From the NCBI GenBank assembly GCA_036389035.1, contig DASVQQ010000015.1, positions 1-64,000 on the forward strand: 64,000 bases of DNA, written 5' to 3'. This document shows, piece by piece, positions 53,305 to 62,908 of this stretch. Position 1 is the first letter of the stretch, and each line of letters begins with the position of its first letter. This stretch comes from Jatrophihabitans sp. (GTDB lineage: Bacteria > Actinomycetota > Actinomycetes > Mycobacteriales > Jatrophihabitantaceae). Below the pieces are notes generated by a model. The model was not told the DNA's origin. It ran no database searches and saw only the letters and a program-made list of their open reading frames with translations. A program made the position numbers and the translations under genes.

Positions 53305-54450
53305 GTGCTGCGTGTGCTCGTCGACGCCACGGCCATCCCCGCCCAACTGCGCGGCGTCGGGCGCTACCTGGACAACGTCCTGCCTGCCCTGGTGACCGCC
53401 GGTGTCGAGGTGACAGCCCTCGCCCAGGCCCGTGACCGCAAGCATTTCGAGGACCTGGGCGTGGCCTGCGTCCCGGACGTGGCGGTGCCGGCCGGCCGGG
53501 CTGCCCGGCTGGCCTGGGAGCAGTACGGGCTGCCCGGGGTGGCGGCCCGGCTGGCCCCTGACGTGCTGCACTCGCCGCACTACACCCACCCGTTGCGCTG
53601 GCGGGGCCCGCTGGCGGTGACGGTGCACGACGGCACCTTCTTCTCCGATCCGCAGTGGCACACCCGCACCAAGGGCCCGTTCTTCCGCGCCGCGACCCGC
53701 CTGGCGGTGCGCCGGGCCGACGTCTGCATCGTGCCGGCCCAGGCCACCGCCGACGAGCTGCACCGGCGGCTGGGCCTGGAACCCGACCGGGCGCAGGTCG
53801 CGCACCTGGGCGTCGACACGGCGCTGTTCAAGCCGCCGGACGCCGAGGCCAAGGCCCGGGCCCGGGCCGCCGCCGGGCTGGAGCCGGCCGAGGAGTTCAT
53901 CGCGTTCCTGGGCACCCTGGAACCCCGCAAGAACGTGCCGGCGCTGATCCGGGGCTGGGTGTCGGCCTGCGCGCGGCTCGCCGGCCCGCCGCCGGCCCTG
54001 GTGCTGGCCGGCGGCGCCGGCTGGGACCGCGACCTCGAGGCCGCGGTGGCGGCGGTGCCGGCCGGGCTGCGGCTGCTGCGTCCGGGCTACCTGCCGCTGG
54101 CCGAGCTGCCCGGCCTGCTCGGCGCGGCCACCGTGGTGGCCTACCCGAGCCTGGGCGAGGGCTTCGGGCTGCCGGTGCTGGAGGCGATGGCCTGCGGCGC
54201 GGCGGTGCTGACCACCCGGCGCCTGGCGTTGCCCGAGGTCGGCGGTGAGGCGGTCGCCTACGCCGAGCCCACCGACGACTCGATCGCCGACGCGCTGGGC
54301 TGGCTGCTGACCGACCCGCAGCTGCGCGAGCAACTGGGCCAGGCCGGCCTGGCCCGGGCGGCGCGGTTCACCTGGGCCGCCTGTGCCGAGGCGCACCTGC
54401 GCGGCTACGAGCACGCGCTGCGGCGCTCCAGGCAGGAGGGCAGGCGTTGA
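53305..54450 (+). CDS. GT4 glycosyltransferase
   Basis: GTG start; 381 residues. N-terminal domain with GVGRYLDNVLPALVTAG and VLHSPHYTHPLRWRGPLAVT; C-terminal domain with FIAFLGTLEPRKNVPALIRG, AYPSLGEGFGLPVLEAMACG (the E-x7-E motif). WabH/mannosyltransferase-like. Its stop overlaps the TTG of wbbL. Confidence 0.9.
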   Translation: MLRVLVDATAIPAQLRGVGRYLDNVLPALVTAGVEVTALAQARDRKHFEDLGVACVPDVAVPAGRAARLAWEQYGLPGVAARLAPDVLHSPHYTHPLRWRGPLAVTVHDGTFFSDPQWHTRTKGPFFRAATRLAVRRADVCIVPAQATADELHRRLGLEPDRAQVAHLGVDTALFKPPDAEAKARARAAAGLEPAEEFIAFLGTLEPRKNVPALIRGWVSACARLAGPPPALVLAGGAGWDRDLEAAVAAVPAGLRLLRPGYLPLAELPGLLGAATVVAYPSLGEGFGLPVLEAMACGAAVLTTRRLALPEVGGEAVAYAEPTDDSIADALGWLLTDPQLREQLGQAGLARAARFTWAACAEAHLRGYEHALRRSRQEGRR

Positions 54451-55457
54451 CCGACGCCACGTTCGACAAGGACACCGTCGCCGGGGACACCCTCACGGTT
54501 GTCGCGGTCACCTTCTCGCCGGGCAGCTCGCTCACCAGCTTTCTGGACAGCCTGGCGCTGGCCACCGACCGTGAGGTCGAGGTGCTGCTGGCCGACAACG
54601 GCTCCAGCGACGGGGCGCCCGAGGCGGCCGCGCGGCGTCCCGGGGTCAGGCTGATCAGCACCGGCGGCAACCTCGGCTACGGCGGGGGCGTCAACGCCGG
54701 TGTCGCGGCGACCGGCGCCGAGTGGGTGGTGGCCGCCAACCCGGACGTGGTGTGGGACCCGGGCTCGATCGACGTGCTGCTGGCCGCGGCCGAGCGCTGG
54801 CCCCGCGCCGGCGCGCTCGGTCCGCTGATCCGCCAGCCCGACGGCGGGGTCTACCCGTCGGCCCGGGCGCTGCCCACCCTCGGACGAGGCATCGGTCATG
54901 CCGTGTTCGGCTGGTTCTGGCCGGGTAACCCGTGGAGCACCCGCTACCGGCGCGAGAACGAGCAACCGGCCGAGCGGACCGCCGGCTGGTTGTCAGGGTC
55001 CTGCCTGCTGCTGCGCAGGCAGGCGTTCGAGTCCGTCGGGGGCTTTGACCCGGCGTACTTCATGTACTTCGAGGACGTGGACCTGGGGGAGCGGCTGGCC
55101 GACGCCGGCTGGCTGAATGTCTACGTCCCCTCGGCGGCGGTGACCCACACCGGGGCGCACGCCACCTCGCGAAACCCCTCGGCGATGACCTCGGCGCACC
55201 ATCGCAGCGCCTGGCTGTACTTCAGCCGGCACTACTCGGGCCTGCGCTGGCTGCCGCTGCGGCTGGTGATACGCCTCGGTTTGGCAGTGCGTGAACAATT
55301 GTCCTTGCGGATCGCCGGTGTCAGCGCCGGCGCCCGCCCGCACGGCAAGCAGCGCCGGCGATCGGACGGCGAGGTTCGCACGGGCAATGCGGCCAGTGCC
55401 GCCAGCGCCGCCAGCGGCGACAATGCCGTCAGTGCCGATAAGGGGGATGTTGGATGA
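54447..55457 (+). CDS. wbbL: GT2 rhamnosyltransferase (WbbL-like)
   Basis: TTG start overlapping the previous stop, GGAGGG upstream. 336 residues. LTVVAVTFSPGSSLTSFLDS, LADNGSSDGAPEAAA, GNLGYGGGVNAGVAATGAEW, AANPDVVWDPGSI (DxD-like), GWLSGSCLLLRRQAFESVGG and FMYFEDVDLGERLADAGW. In mycobacteria WbbL adds rhamnose from dTDP-rhamnose to GlcNAc-PP-decaprenyl, starting the galactan linker. An Ala/Ser-rich tail (about 305-330) is non-conserved. Confidence 0.9.
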   Translation: MTDATFDKDTVAGDTLTVVAVTFSPGSSLTSFLDSLALATDREVEVLLADNGSSDGAPEAAARRPGVRLISTGGNLGYGGGVNAGVAATGAEWVVAANPDVVWDPGSIDVLLAAAERWPRAGALGPLIRQPDGGVYPSARALPTLGRGIGHAVFGWFWPGNPWSTRYRRENEQPAERTAGWLSGSCLLLRRQAFESVGGFDPAYFMYFEDVDLGERLADAGWLNVYVPSAAVTHTGAHATSRNPSAMTSAHHRSAWLYFSRHYSGLRWLPLRLVIRLGLAVREQLSLRIAGVSAGARPHGKQRRRSDGEVRTGNAASAASAASGDNAVSADKGDVG

Positions 55458-56527
55458 CGTCATCGGTCGAGGCGATAGTGCTGGTGGGTGGCAAGGGCAC
55501 CCGGTTGCGGCCGCTCACGCTGTCGGCGCCGAAGCCGATGCTGCCGACCGCGGGCGTGCCGTTCCTGACCCACCTGCTGTCCAGGATCAAGGCCGCCGGG
55601 ATTACCCACGTCATCCTGGGAACCAGTTACCAGGCCGAGGTGTTCTCCGAGCACTTCGGCGACGGCGCCGCGCTCGGCCTGGATTTGGAGTACGTCGTGG
55701 AGACCGTGCCGCTGGGCACCGGCGGCGCGATCGGCAACGTCGCGCACCTGCTGCGCGGTGACACCGCGATGATCTTCAACGGCGACATCCTGACCGGCTG
55801 TGACCTGACCGGCCTGCTGGACCAGCACCGCCGGACGTCGGCCGACGTCACCCTGCACCTGACCACCGTGCAAGACCCGCGCGCCTTCGGCTGCGTGCCC
55901 ACCGACGCCGACGGCCGGGTGACCGCCTTCCTGGAGAAGGACCCGAACCCGGTCACCGACCAGATCAACGCCGGCACCTACGTGTTCTCCCGCGCTGTCG
56001 TCGAGTCGATCCCGTCCGGACGGCCGGTCTCGGTGGAGCTCGAGACCTTTCCCGGCCTGCTCGCCGGCGGCGCGCTGGTGACCGGTTACCTGGACACCAG
56101 CTACTGGCGCGACCTGGGCAAGCCTGCTGACTTCGTGGCCGGATCTGCTGATCTGGTAAGGGGAATCGCGCCCACCGAGGCGCTGCCCGGACCCACCGGC
56201 GAGGCGCTGGTGCTGCCCGAGGCGAAGGTCGCCGACGGCGCGGTCCTGACCGGCGGTTGCACGGTCGGGCGGAACTGCGTGGTCGAGTCGGGCGCGGTGA
56301 TCGACGGCTCGGTGCTCTTCGACGGCGCCCGGGTGGCGGCCGGCGCCTCGGTGCGCGCCAGCATCATCGGCCGGGACGCCGTGGTCGGGCCCGGCACCCT
56401 GCTGGACTCGGTGGTGATCGGGGACCGGGCGGTGCTCGGCGCCGGCATCGAACTGCTGGCCGGGGCACGGGTCTGGCCGGACGTCCAGCTCGCTGACGGC
56501 AGCGTCCGTTTCTCGGCCGACAGCTAG
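55454..56527 (+). CDS. NDP-sugar (mannose-1-phosphate) nucleotidyltransferase
   Basis: 357 residues. The signature VLVGGKGTRLRPLTLSAPKP and FNGDILTGCDL (metal Asp), YLDTSYWRDLGKPADFV, then left-handed beta-helix hexapeptide repeats (GAVIDGSVLFDGARVAAGAS and on) at about 245-350. Equivalent to M. tuberculosis Rv3264c (named manB there), which makes GDP-mannose. That product would feed the GMDs at 25-27 kb. Coupled to wbbL by an ATGA overlap. Confidence 0.9.
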   Translation: MTSSVEAIVLVGGKGTRLRPLTLSAPKPMLPTAGVPFLTHLLSRIKAAGITHVILGTSYQAEVFSEHFGDGAALGLDLEYVVETVPLGTGGAIGNVAHLLRGDTAMIFNGDILTGCDLTGLLDQHRRTSADVTLHLTTVQDPRAFGCVPTDADGRVTAFLEKDPNPVTDQINAGTYVFSRAVVESIPSGRPVSVELETFPGLLAGGALVTGYLDTSYWRDLGKPADFVAGSADLVRGIAPTEALPGPTGEALVLPEAKVADGAVLTGGCTVGRNCVVESGAVIDGSVLFDGARVAAGASVRASIIGRDAVVGPGTLLDSVVIGDRAVLGAGIELLAGARVWPDVQLADGSVRFSADS

Positions 56528-56540
56528 TTCCGGCGTCGAC

Positions 56541-57473
56541 ATGAGCAGCCCGGCCATGGCCGAACTCCGCTGGCAGCCGCCGGCGCCGGTCGACCTGGTC
56601 CGGACGCTGCGACCGCTGTGCCACGGCGCCGGCGACCCGACCGCCCGGTTCGTCAACGGCACGTTCTGGTGGGCCTGCCGCACCCCGCAAGGCCCCGGAA
56701 CCCTCGCGATCAGCGCTGCCGGCGAGCAGCTGCACGCCCGAGCCTGGGGGGCCGGCGCGGACTGGCTGCTGGCAGCGACGCCGGACCTGCTCGGCGCCGG
56801 CGATGACTGGTCCGAGCTCGACGTCAGCGGCCATCCGGTGCTGCGGCAGGCCCGGCGCAACCGGCCCGGCGTCCGGCTGACCAGGACCGGCCTGGTGCTG
56901 GACTCGCTGGTGCCGGCCTGCCTGGAGCAGCGGGTCACCGGCCAGGAGGCGTTCCGGGCCTGGCGGCTGCTGACCTACGCCTACGGCGAGCGGGCGCCGG
57001 GACCGGCCGAACCGCGGCTGTGGCTGCCGGCCGAGCCGGCCCGGCTGCTGGAGGTGCCCAGCTGGGACTGGCACCGGTTCGGGGTAGACGCCAAGCGCTA
57101 CCGGGCGGTCCGGGCCGCGGCGACGGTGGCCGGCCGGCTGGAGGAGTGCGTGGGGCTGGCTGCCAGCCAGTCGATCGCCGCGGCGCGGCAGCGGCTGGCG
57201 CTGGTGCCCGGCGTCGGGCCGTGGACCGTCGCCGAGACCACAGTGCGGGCGCTCGGTGACCCGGACGCCGTCAGTGTCGGGGACTTTCACCTTTCCAACA
57301 TTGTGGGTTTCGCCCTGACCGGTGCGCCCCGCACCGACGACGCGACGATGCTGGAGCTGCTCGAGCCGTGGGCCGGGCAGCGCGCCCGGGTGATCCGGCT
57401 GATCCTGCTCAGCGGCCTGACGCCGCCCAAGTACGGCCCGCGGTACAGCCCGCAGGACATGTCCGGGATCTGA
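56541..57473 (+). CDS. DNA-3-methyladenine glycosylase II (HhH-GPD)
   Basis: 310 residues. Helix-hairpin-helix and catalytic segment LALVPGVGPWTVAETTVRAL followed by DPDAVSVGDFHLSNIVGF, whose Asp is the catalytic residue of the AlkA family. N-terminal AlkA-like domain, and LVPACLEQRVTGQEAFRAWR preceding it. Excises alkylated bases from DNA. No iron-sulphur cluster cysteines. Alone, ending in a terminator. Confidence 0.87.
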   Translation: MSSPAMAELRWQPPAPVDLVRTLRPLCHGAGDPTARFVNGTFWWACRTPQGPGTLAISAAGEQLHARAWGAGADWLLAATPDLLGAGDDWSELDVSGHPVLRQARRNRPGVRLTRTGLVLDSLVPACLEQRVTGQEAFRAWRLLTYAYGERAPGPAEPRLWLPAEPARLLEVPSWDWHRFGVDAKRYRAVRAAATVAGRLEECVGLAASQSIAAARQRLALVPGVGPWTVAETTVRALGDPDAVSVGDFHLSNIVGFALTGAPRTDDATMLELLEPWAGQRARVIRLILLSGLTPPKYGPRYSPQDMSGI

Positions 57474-57483
57474 GAAGACGAAA

Positions 57484-57509
57484 GGCAAGGAGGTCATTGT
57501 CTCCTTGCC
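57484..57509 (+). terminator. Hairpin terminator after the DNA glycosylase gene
   Basis: GGCAAGGAG (57484-57492) pairs exactly with CTCCTTGCC (57501-57509) around GTCATTGT, 11 nt after the stop. Confidence 0.75.
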
Positions 57510-57532
57510 ACTTTCAACTTATAGCGCACCGG

Positions 57533-57551
57533 GGGGCTTGCGGCAAGACCC
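57533..57551 (+). promoter_or_regulatory. Rifamycin-associated element (RAE) of helR
   Basis: GGGGCTTGCGGCAAGACCC fits the 19-bp inverted-repeat RAE consensus that I recall upstream of rifamycin-inducible genes. It starts 73 bp before the GTG of helR, as expected for drug-induced expression. Confidence 0.85.
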
Positions 57552-57605
57552 GGGTGGCGCCGCAGAATCGCCGACCGAGGCCAGGGCCTCGGATCGGAGC
57601 TGCAC

Positions 57606-59852
57606 GTGAACCCCCTTACCACCAGCGCGTTCGACCTTCCCGACCACCTCAGCGCCAAGGCCGACCCACGGCTGATCGCCGGCGACGAGCAGCACTTCGC
57701 GGCCATCGCCGAAAGCCTCGAGCAGTCGATCGCCGACCTGTCCGACCGGCTCGATGCCGCGCGCAAGGCGCCGGGTGGCGCCGGCCAGCAGGCGTTGGAC
57801 CGGGACCTGGAGATCCACCGGTTGAACGCTCGGCTGCGCGCCCTGCGTCGCTTCGGCCTGGACCTGTGCCTCGGGCACATGGTCAGCACGGACAACCCCG
57901 AGCCGGTGTACATCGGGCGGCTCGGCCTGACCGACCCCGCGGGTCACCGGCTGCTGCTCGACTGGCGCTCCGCCGCGGCTGAGCCGTTCTTCGGAGCGAC
58001 CCATGCCAACCCGGTGGGCCTGGCCAGCCGCCGCAGGTACCGCTGGACCGGCGGCCGGATCAGCGACTACTGGGACGAGGTGTTCAGCACCGACGGGATG
58101 GCCGGAATGGCCGAACACCCCGCGCTGGACGACCAATCCGCCTTTCTCGCCAGCCTGGGCAGCAGCCGCTCGCCCCGGATGCGTGACGTGCTCGCCACCA
58201 TCCAGGCCGACCAGGACGCCATCATCCGCGCGGGATCCGGCGGCGCGCTCGTCGTCGACGGCGGCCCGGGCACCGGCAAGACCGTCGTGGCCCTGCACCG
58301 CTCGGCCTACCTGCTCTACTCCGACCCTCGCCTCGGCCGCCGCAGCGGTCACTCCACCGGCGGCGTGCTGTTCATCGGCCCGCACCAGCCCTACCTGGAC
58401 TACGTCGCCGACGTCCTGCCCGGCCTCGGCGAGGAGGGCGTGCAGACCTGCACCCTGCGCGACCTGGTCGCCGAGGGAGCTGTGGCCGGGATCGAGGCCG
58501 ACCCGCGGGTGGCCCAGCTGAAGTCGTCGGCGGACCTGGTGACGGCGATCGAGACGGCCGTCCGGTTCTACGAGGAGCCGCCCACCAAGCCGATGGCGGT
58601 CCAGACGCACTGGTCCGACAGCTGGCTGAGCGCCGATGAGTGGGCCGAGGCGTTCGAAGCGGCCGAGCCGGGCACCCCGCACAACGAGGCGCGCGAGCAG
58701 GTCTTCGAGGAACTGCTCGTGATCCTGATGGACAAGCACGACGGCGACGCCTCGCCCCACCTGCTGCGCAAGTCGTTGCTGCAGAACGAGGAACTGCTCA
58801 CCACCTTAAACAGGGCGTGGCCGCTGATCGACGCGGCTGACCTGGTCGCTGACCTGTGGTCGGTGCCGGCCTACCTGCGCAGGTGCGCTCCGTGGCTCAG
58901 CGCCGCCGAGGTTCGATTGCTGCAACGCGAAGACGCCCAGGCCTGGACGGAGTCCGACCTGCCGTTGCTGGATGCGGCGCGGCGGCGGCTCGGTGACCCG
59001 GAGGCGTCGCGGCGCAAACGCCGGAGCGCCGCGGCTCTCGCCTCCCAACGGGAGCAGATGACCCGGGTGGTCGATGACCTCATCGCGGCCGATGACTCCG
59101 AGTTGCTCCTGATGACCAGCCTGCGCCAGCAGGATCTGCGCGACGCCCTGGTCGACGAGGCCGCGCTGCCCGGCGCCGATCCGGACCTGCTCGCCGGCCC
59201 GTTCGCGCACATCGTGGTGGACGAGGCTCAGGAACTGACTGATGCGCAATGGCAGATGCTGCTGCCGCGCTGCCCGTCCGGCAGCTTCACCGTCGTCGGG
59301 GACCGCGCCCAGGCCCGGCACGGGTTTCCCGAGTCGTGGCAGGAGCGGCTGGCCCGGATCGGACTGGTCCGGATCAGCGTGGCCACCCTGAACATCAACT
59401 ACCGGACGCCGAAAGAGATCATGGCCGAGGCCGAGCCGGTCATCCGGGCCGTGCTCCCGGACGCGAACGTGCCGACCTCCATCCGCGGCGCCGGCGTCCC
59501 CGTGCGGCGCGGATCGGTTTCGGAGCTGAGCGTGATCCTCGACAGCTGGCTCGCCGAGCATGGTGAAGGAACAGCGTGCGTCGTAAGCACATCCTCGATC
59601 GAGGATCCCGCCTTGCGAGCAGCCTTGGAAGGCAAGCCGCGGGTCCGGTCGCTGACCCCGGAGCTGGTCAAGGGGCTGGAGTTCGATCTGGTGGTGCTCA
59701 TCGACCGGGCGGCCTCAGGCACCGGGACATCAGGCGCGGAGGCATCAGGCGCGGAGACGTCAGGCGGCGCCGGTGCCATCGAAGCAGCCGTCGACCGCTA
59801 CGTGGCGATGACCCGGGCGACCCAGCGACTCGTCCTCCTCACCAGCCCCTGA
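57606..59852 (+). CDS. helR: HelR-type RNA polymerase recycling helicase
   Basis: GTG start; 748 residues. UvrD/Rep-like SF1 core: Walker A VDGGPGTGKTVVALHRSAYL (about 217-236), FAHIVVDEAQELTDAQWQML (motif II), ATLNINYRTPKEIMAEAEPV (motif IV-like), VKGLEFDLVVLIDRAA and DRYVAMTRATQRLVLL. The N-terminal helical arm (1-90) and the FFGATHANPVGLASRRRYRW segment are like HelD/HelR, which remove stalled RNA polymerase and displace rifamycin. The RAE upstream supports HelR over HelD. Residues near 705-720 hold TSGAE-type repeats. Confidence 0.88.
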   Translation: MNPLTTSAFDLPDHLSAKADPRLIAGDEQHFAAIAESLEQSIADLSDRLDAARKAPGGAGQQALDRDLEIHRLNARLRALRRFGLDLCLGHMVSTDNPEPVYIGRLGLTDPAGHRLLLDWRSAAAEPFFGATHANPVGLASRRRYRWTGGRISDYWDEVFSTDGMAGMAEHPALDDQSAFLASLGSSRSPRMRDVLATIQADQDAIIRAGSGGALVVDGGPGTGKTVVALHRSAYLLYSDPRLGRRSGHSTGGVLFIGPHQPYLDYVADVLPGLGEEGVQTCTLRDLVAEGAVAGIEADPRVAQLKSSADLVTAIETAVRFYEEPPTKPMAVQTHWSDSWLSADEWAEAFEAAEPGTPHNEAREQVFEELLVILMDKHDGDASPHLLRKSLLQNEELLTTLNRAWPLIDAADLVADLWSVPAYLRRCAPWLSAAEVRLLQREDAQAWTESDLPLLDAARRRLGDPEASRRKRRSAAALASQREQMTRVVDDLIAADDSELLLMTSLRQQDLRDALVDEAALPGADPDLLAGPFAHIVVDEAQELTDAQWQMLLPRCPSGSFTVVGDRAQARHGFPESWQERLARIGLVRISVATLNINYRTPKEIMAEAEPVIRAVLPDANVPTSIRGAGVPVRRGSVSELSVILDSWLAEHGEGTACVVSTSSIEDPALRAALEGKPRVRSLTPELVKGLEFDLVVLIDRAASGTGTSGAEASGAETSGGAGAIEAAVDRYVAMTRATQRLVLLTSP

Positions 59853-59885
59853 CCTCGGCCAGGACGGTGATGATCCGACGAGGGC

Positions 59886-60263
59886 TCAAGCCGATTGGTG
59901 AAGGTCGACAAGGCCTTCGAGCCCTGCCAGGTCGTTCGGGTTGCGAGTCCACAGCGTCGCCTGGTGCGCGGCGGCGGTCGCGGCGATGAGCAGATCGGCA
60001 GCGCGAGCCTTCGGCTGCCGGCCCGCCAGTGCCGCCGCCAACCGGCCGTACTCGCGTGCCACGGCGTCATCGACCGGCAGCGCGTCGAAGGTCTTCTCGA
60101 TGATGCCCAGCCGGCGGAGGCGCTCGGCCCGCACCGCCGGCGAGGCCGCGACCAGCACACCGAAGTGAAGCTCGGCCAGCGACACCGCGCAGATGGCGAC
60201 GTCGGCGTCGATCAGACCAGGATCAGGACCCAGCAACACGCTGGTGTCCAGCACGACCCTCAT
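59886..60263 (-). CDS. vapC: PIN-domain VapC-type toxin
   Basis: 125 residues. RVVLDTSVLLG (first Asp), VSLAELHFGVLVAAS (Glu), ARAADLLIAATAAAHQATLW (Asp) and TRNPNDLAGLEGLVDLH: the four-acid PIN site is complete. Predicted RNase toxin. ATGA overlap with the antitoxin. Confidence 0.9.
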   Translation of the reverse strand: MRVVLDTSVLLGPDPGLIDADVAICAVSLAELHFGVLVAASPAVRAERLRRLGIIEKTFDALPVDDAVAREYGRLAAALAGRQPKARAADLLIAATAAAHQATLWTRNPNDLAGLEGLVDLHQSA

Positions 60264-60499
60264 CGGGTGAACGGGTCGACCACGCGGTCATCGACCGAAT
60301 CCCGGTCCCGCGCCCACTCCTGGTCGCCCGGGCCGCGGAACACCTCGGCGATCTCGGCGCCCCGCCGCCAGCGGTTGCGTCGCACCGGTCCCAACTCGGC
60401 CACCTCGCGGCCGGAGACCGTCACCGTGATCGTCTCACCGGCCTCAGCCTGCCGGACCAGCTCGCTGGCCTGTTGCCGCAGCTCCCGCAAACCCGTCAT
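60260..60499 (-). CDS. vapB: Phd/YefM-type antitoxin of the VapC toxin
   Basis: 79 residues. TGLRELRQQASELVRQAEAG and ETITVTVSGREVAELGPVRR form the Phd DNA-binding domain, followed by a charged toxin-binding tail. Because the fold is Phd rather than AbrB, this is a hybrid pair, common in actinobacteria. Confidence 0.88.
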   Translation of the reverse strand: MTGLRELRQQASELVRQAEAGETITVTVSGREVAELGPVRRNRWRRGAEIAEVFRGPGDQEWARDRDSVDDRVVDPFTR

Positions 60500-60509
60500 G
60501 CATTTAAGT

Positions 60510-60523
60510 TAGCACAAGTGCTA
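60510..60523. promoter_or_regulatory. Inverted-repeat operator candidate for the VapBC-type module
   Basis: TAGCAC-AA-GTGCTA, 6-bp arms around a 2-nt spacer, 10 nt upstream of the antitoxin ATG. Confidence 0.5.
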
Positions 60524-60596
60524 CGCGCTAGCGGCTTTAAGACTTGGGCGGCCCACTGCACCGGTCCAAGCCCAGCCGGCTCGTCCCCACGACCAG

Positions 60597-61481
60597 CTAG
60601 CTGTAGCTGTCCAGCACCGCCTCCGACAGCCGCGGCCAGGCCTTGATCGCCCACGGGCCGAAGCCCTTGTCGGCCAGCGCAACCAGGCCCAGCCCGGCCT
60701 GCGGGTCGATCCAGAACATGGTGCCGCTGCGGCCGAAATGGCCATAGGTGGCGGGGGAGTTGCGCGGCGAGGTCCAGTGCGGGTCCTTCAGGCCGCGGAT
60801 CTCGAAGCCCAGCCCCCAGTCGTTCGGGCGCTGGCCGCCATAACCGGGTAGCACCCCGAGAATGCCCGGGAACTGGACGGATCGGGCATCGGCCAGGGTG
60901 TCGGCGTGCAGCAGGCCGCCGGGGGTCAGCAGCTCGCCGATTAAAATCTCCAGGTCGGCCACCGAGGCGGTGCACGCGAAGGCCGGTGAGCCTTCCAGCA
61001 CAGCGGTGCGCATCCGCAGCGGGCTGAACACCGCCTCGTGCAGGTAGTCGTCGAAGGCGATTCCGGTCGCGTCGGCGACCAGCTCGCCGACCAGGTCGTA
61101 GCCGACGTTGGAGTAGATCCGCCGAACCCCGACATCGGCGCCCCGGCGGCGACGATCGGGGGCCAGCCCGGAGGCGTGCGCGAGCAGGTGCCGCAGGGTC
61201 ATCGAACCCAGCTCGGCAGCCAGCTCCTCGCCCAGCCGATCGGGGGCGTACTCCAGCACCGGACGGTCGAGCTCGATCGCGCCCTCTTCGACCGCGACCA
61301 GGGCGGCCAGCGCGGCCAGCGGCTTGGTCACCGACGCCAGCGGAAACCGCATCGAGGTGTCGCCGACCTCAGCCAGCACGCCGGCCCGGCTGAGCACCGC
61401 CGCCGCGGCGTGCGGCACCGGCCAGTCCAGCACCTGCCGCAACGGGTCGCTCACCTGTTCGGGCTTGGGCTGTTCAGTCAT
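60597..61481 (-). CDS. Beta-lactamase-like serine hydrolase
   Basis: 294 residues. Class C/esterase motifs: SVTK (Ser50-x-x-Lys53) in [19 protein letters not shown] at 123-125 in [16 protein letters not shown], and [16 protein letters not shown] near the end. No signal peptide, so probably cytoplasmic. Its ATG overlaps the fbiB stop (ATGA), placing it in the F420 operon; its substrate is unknown and a link to F420 is only positional. Confidence 0.85.
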   Translation of the reverse strand: MTEQPKPEQVSDPLRQVLDWPVPHAAAAVLSRAGVLAEVGDTSMRFPLASVTKPLAALAALVAVEEGAIELDRPVLEYAPDRLGEELAAELGSMTLRHLLAHASGLAPDRRRRGADVGVRRIYSNVGYDLVGELVADATGIAFDDYLHEAVFSPLRMRTAVLEGSPAFACTASVADLEILIGELLTPGGLLHADTLADARSVQFPGILGVLPGYGGQRPNDWGLGFEIRGLKDPHWTSPRNSPATYGHFGRSGTMFWIDPQAGLGLVALADKGFGPWAIKAWPRLSEAVLDSYS

Positions 61482-62908
61482 CGGCTCCCACCGCCAGTCC
61501 TCGGTTCGCCCGCCACCCGCCGGACAGCCCGGTCGATGAAGCCCGGCAGCTCCGGTGAGACGTCCGAGGGCAGGTCCCCGACCCCGAACCAGCGCAGGTC
61601 GTCGGACTCGGAGCTGATCACCGGCTCGGCGCCGGCCGGCGCCCGGCCGACGAACTGGACGTCGTAGTGCCGGGTGGGCAGCCCCAGCGCGCAGGTGATC
61701 GAGTGCACGTCCAGGTTGACCGGCAGCGGGTCCAGCACGAGGCCGGCGATGCCGCTCTCCTCAGCCGCCTCGCGGGCCGCGGCGGCCAGCAGTGACTCGT
61801 CGGTGTCCTCGATGTGCCCGCCGAGCTGCACCCAGGCGCCAACCCTCGGGTGCAGGGTGAGCAGCACCCGGCTGGCGTCGGAGTCCAGCAGCAACGTGCT
61901 GGCCGTGATGTGACCGGGGACGCAGGCCAGCCGGGTGGCGTCCGGACGGGCAGCCAGCAACCCGTAGAAGCCTTCTCGGATCGCGGCCTGGCCGGTGCCG
62001 TCGGCCGGGTCCAGCGGCATCGCCGCCAGCGTCGCCAGCACGTCGGCGTGCAGGGCCGAGACGTCCGGGCGGGGTTGACCATCGCCCGTGGCATCGCCGG
62101 CTTCAGCGCCGGCGCCGGCGCCGGCCTGGGCGCGGCCCAGCGCGAGCGCCTCGGCGGTGCCCATTCCGAACAGGTCGTCCGAGGCGCGGCGGATCAGCGA
62201 GGCCGAGCCGCGGCCGTCGTCGGGATAGTCGGAGTGGGCCAGCCCGCGCACCACCGCGACCGGGATGTCGGACAGCTTGCCCTTCACCAGGTCCGCGGCC
62301 GCGGCCAGCTCATCGGCCACCGCGACCTCGGTGACCTCGAGCAGGTTGCCGTGCCGGTCCCGCTCGCCGCGCTGGTCCCGGACGGCGCTCAGCCCCGCCA
62401 CCCCGATCGCCACGTCGGTGATGCCGTGGCGCCACGGCCGGCCCATCGAGTCGGAGATGATCACCGCGACCCGCAGCCCGGCGCGTTCGGCCAGGGTGTC
62501 GCGCAGCCGGCGGGCCGAGGCGTCCGGGTCCAGCGGCAGCAGCGCCAGCTCGCCGCCGGCCAGGTTCGAGGCGTCGACGCCGGCCGCGGCCATCACCAGG
62601 CCGTGCCGGGTCTCGACGATCCGCAGCGGCCCCCGGCGGGCGATCACCCGCACCGTCTCGTCCGCGATCGCCTGCTGCCGCGCCACCTCGCGCTCGGCCG
62701 GATCTCCGGAGGTGCTGATCAACCGGCCCTCGACCTTGGACACCACCTTCGACGTCACCACCAGGATGTCGCCGTCGGCCAGCCACGGCGCGCACCGCAT
62801 GATCTCGGCGGCCAGATCGTCGCCCGGGCGTAGCTCCGGCATCCCCCGTACCGCGAGCAGCTCGACGCCCGGCCCAGCGCTCACCGGCCCGCCATGCGCA
62901 GCGCTCAC
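61478..62908 (-). CDS. fbiB: F420-0:gamma-glutamyl ligase (CofE) fused to Nudix domain
   Basis: GTG 62908 overlaps the fbiA stop; GTG 62884 is an alternative. 476 residues. The CofE domain (about 15-255) has [40 protein letters not shown] and [19 protein letters not shown], ligating glutamates onto F420-0. After an Ala/Gly linker (about 260-280) comes a Nudix domain (about 325-460) with [20 protein letters not shown] and EESGI. Mycobacterial FbiB instead ends in an FMN nitroreductase-like domain that reduces dehydro-F420; that domain is absent here. Confidence 0.9.
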   Translation of the reverse strand: MSAAHGGPVSAGPGVELLAVRGMPELRPGDDLAAEIMRCAPWLADGDILVVTSKVVSKVEGRLISTSGDPAEREVARQQAIADETVRVIARRGPLRIVETRHGLVMAAAGVDASNLAGGELALLPLDPDASARRLRDTLAERAGLRVAVIISDSMGRPWRHGITDVAIGVAGLSAVRDQRGERDRHGNLLEVTEVAVADELAAAADLVKGKLSDIPVAVVRGLAHSDYPDDGRGSASLIRRASDDLFGMGTAEALALGRAQAGAGAGAEAGDATGDGQPRPDVSALHADVLATLAAMPLDPADGTGQAAIREGFYGLLAARPDATRLACVPGHITASTLLLDSDASRVLLTLHPRVGAWVQLGGHIEDTDESLLAAAAREAAEESGIAGLVLDPLPVNLDVHSITCALGLPTRHYDVQFVGRAPAGAEPVISSESDDLRWFGVGDLPSDVSPELPGFIDRAVRRVAGEPRTGGGSR

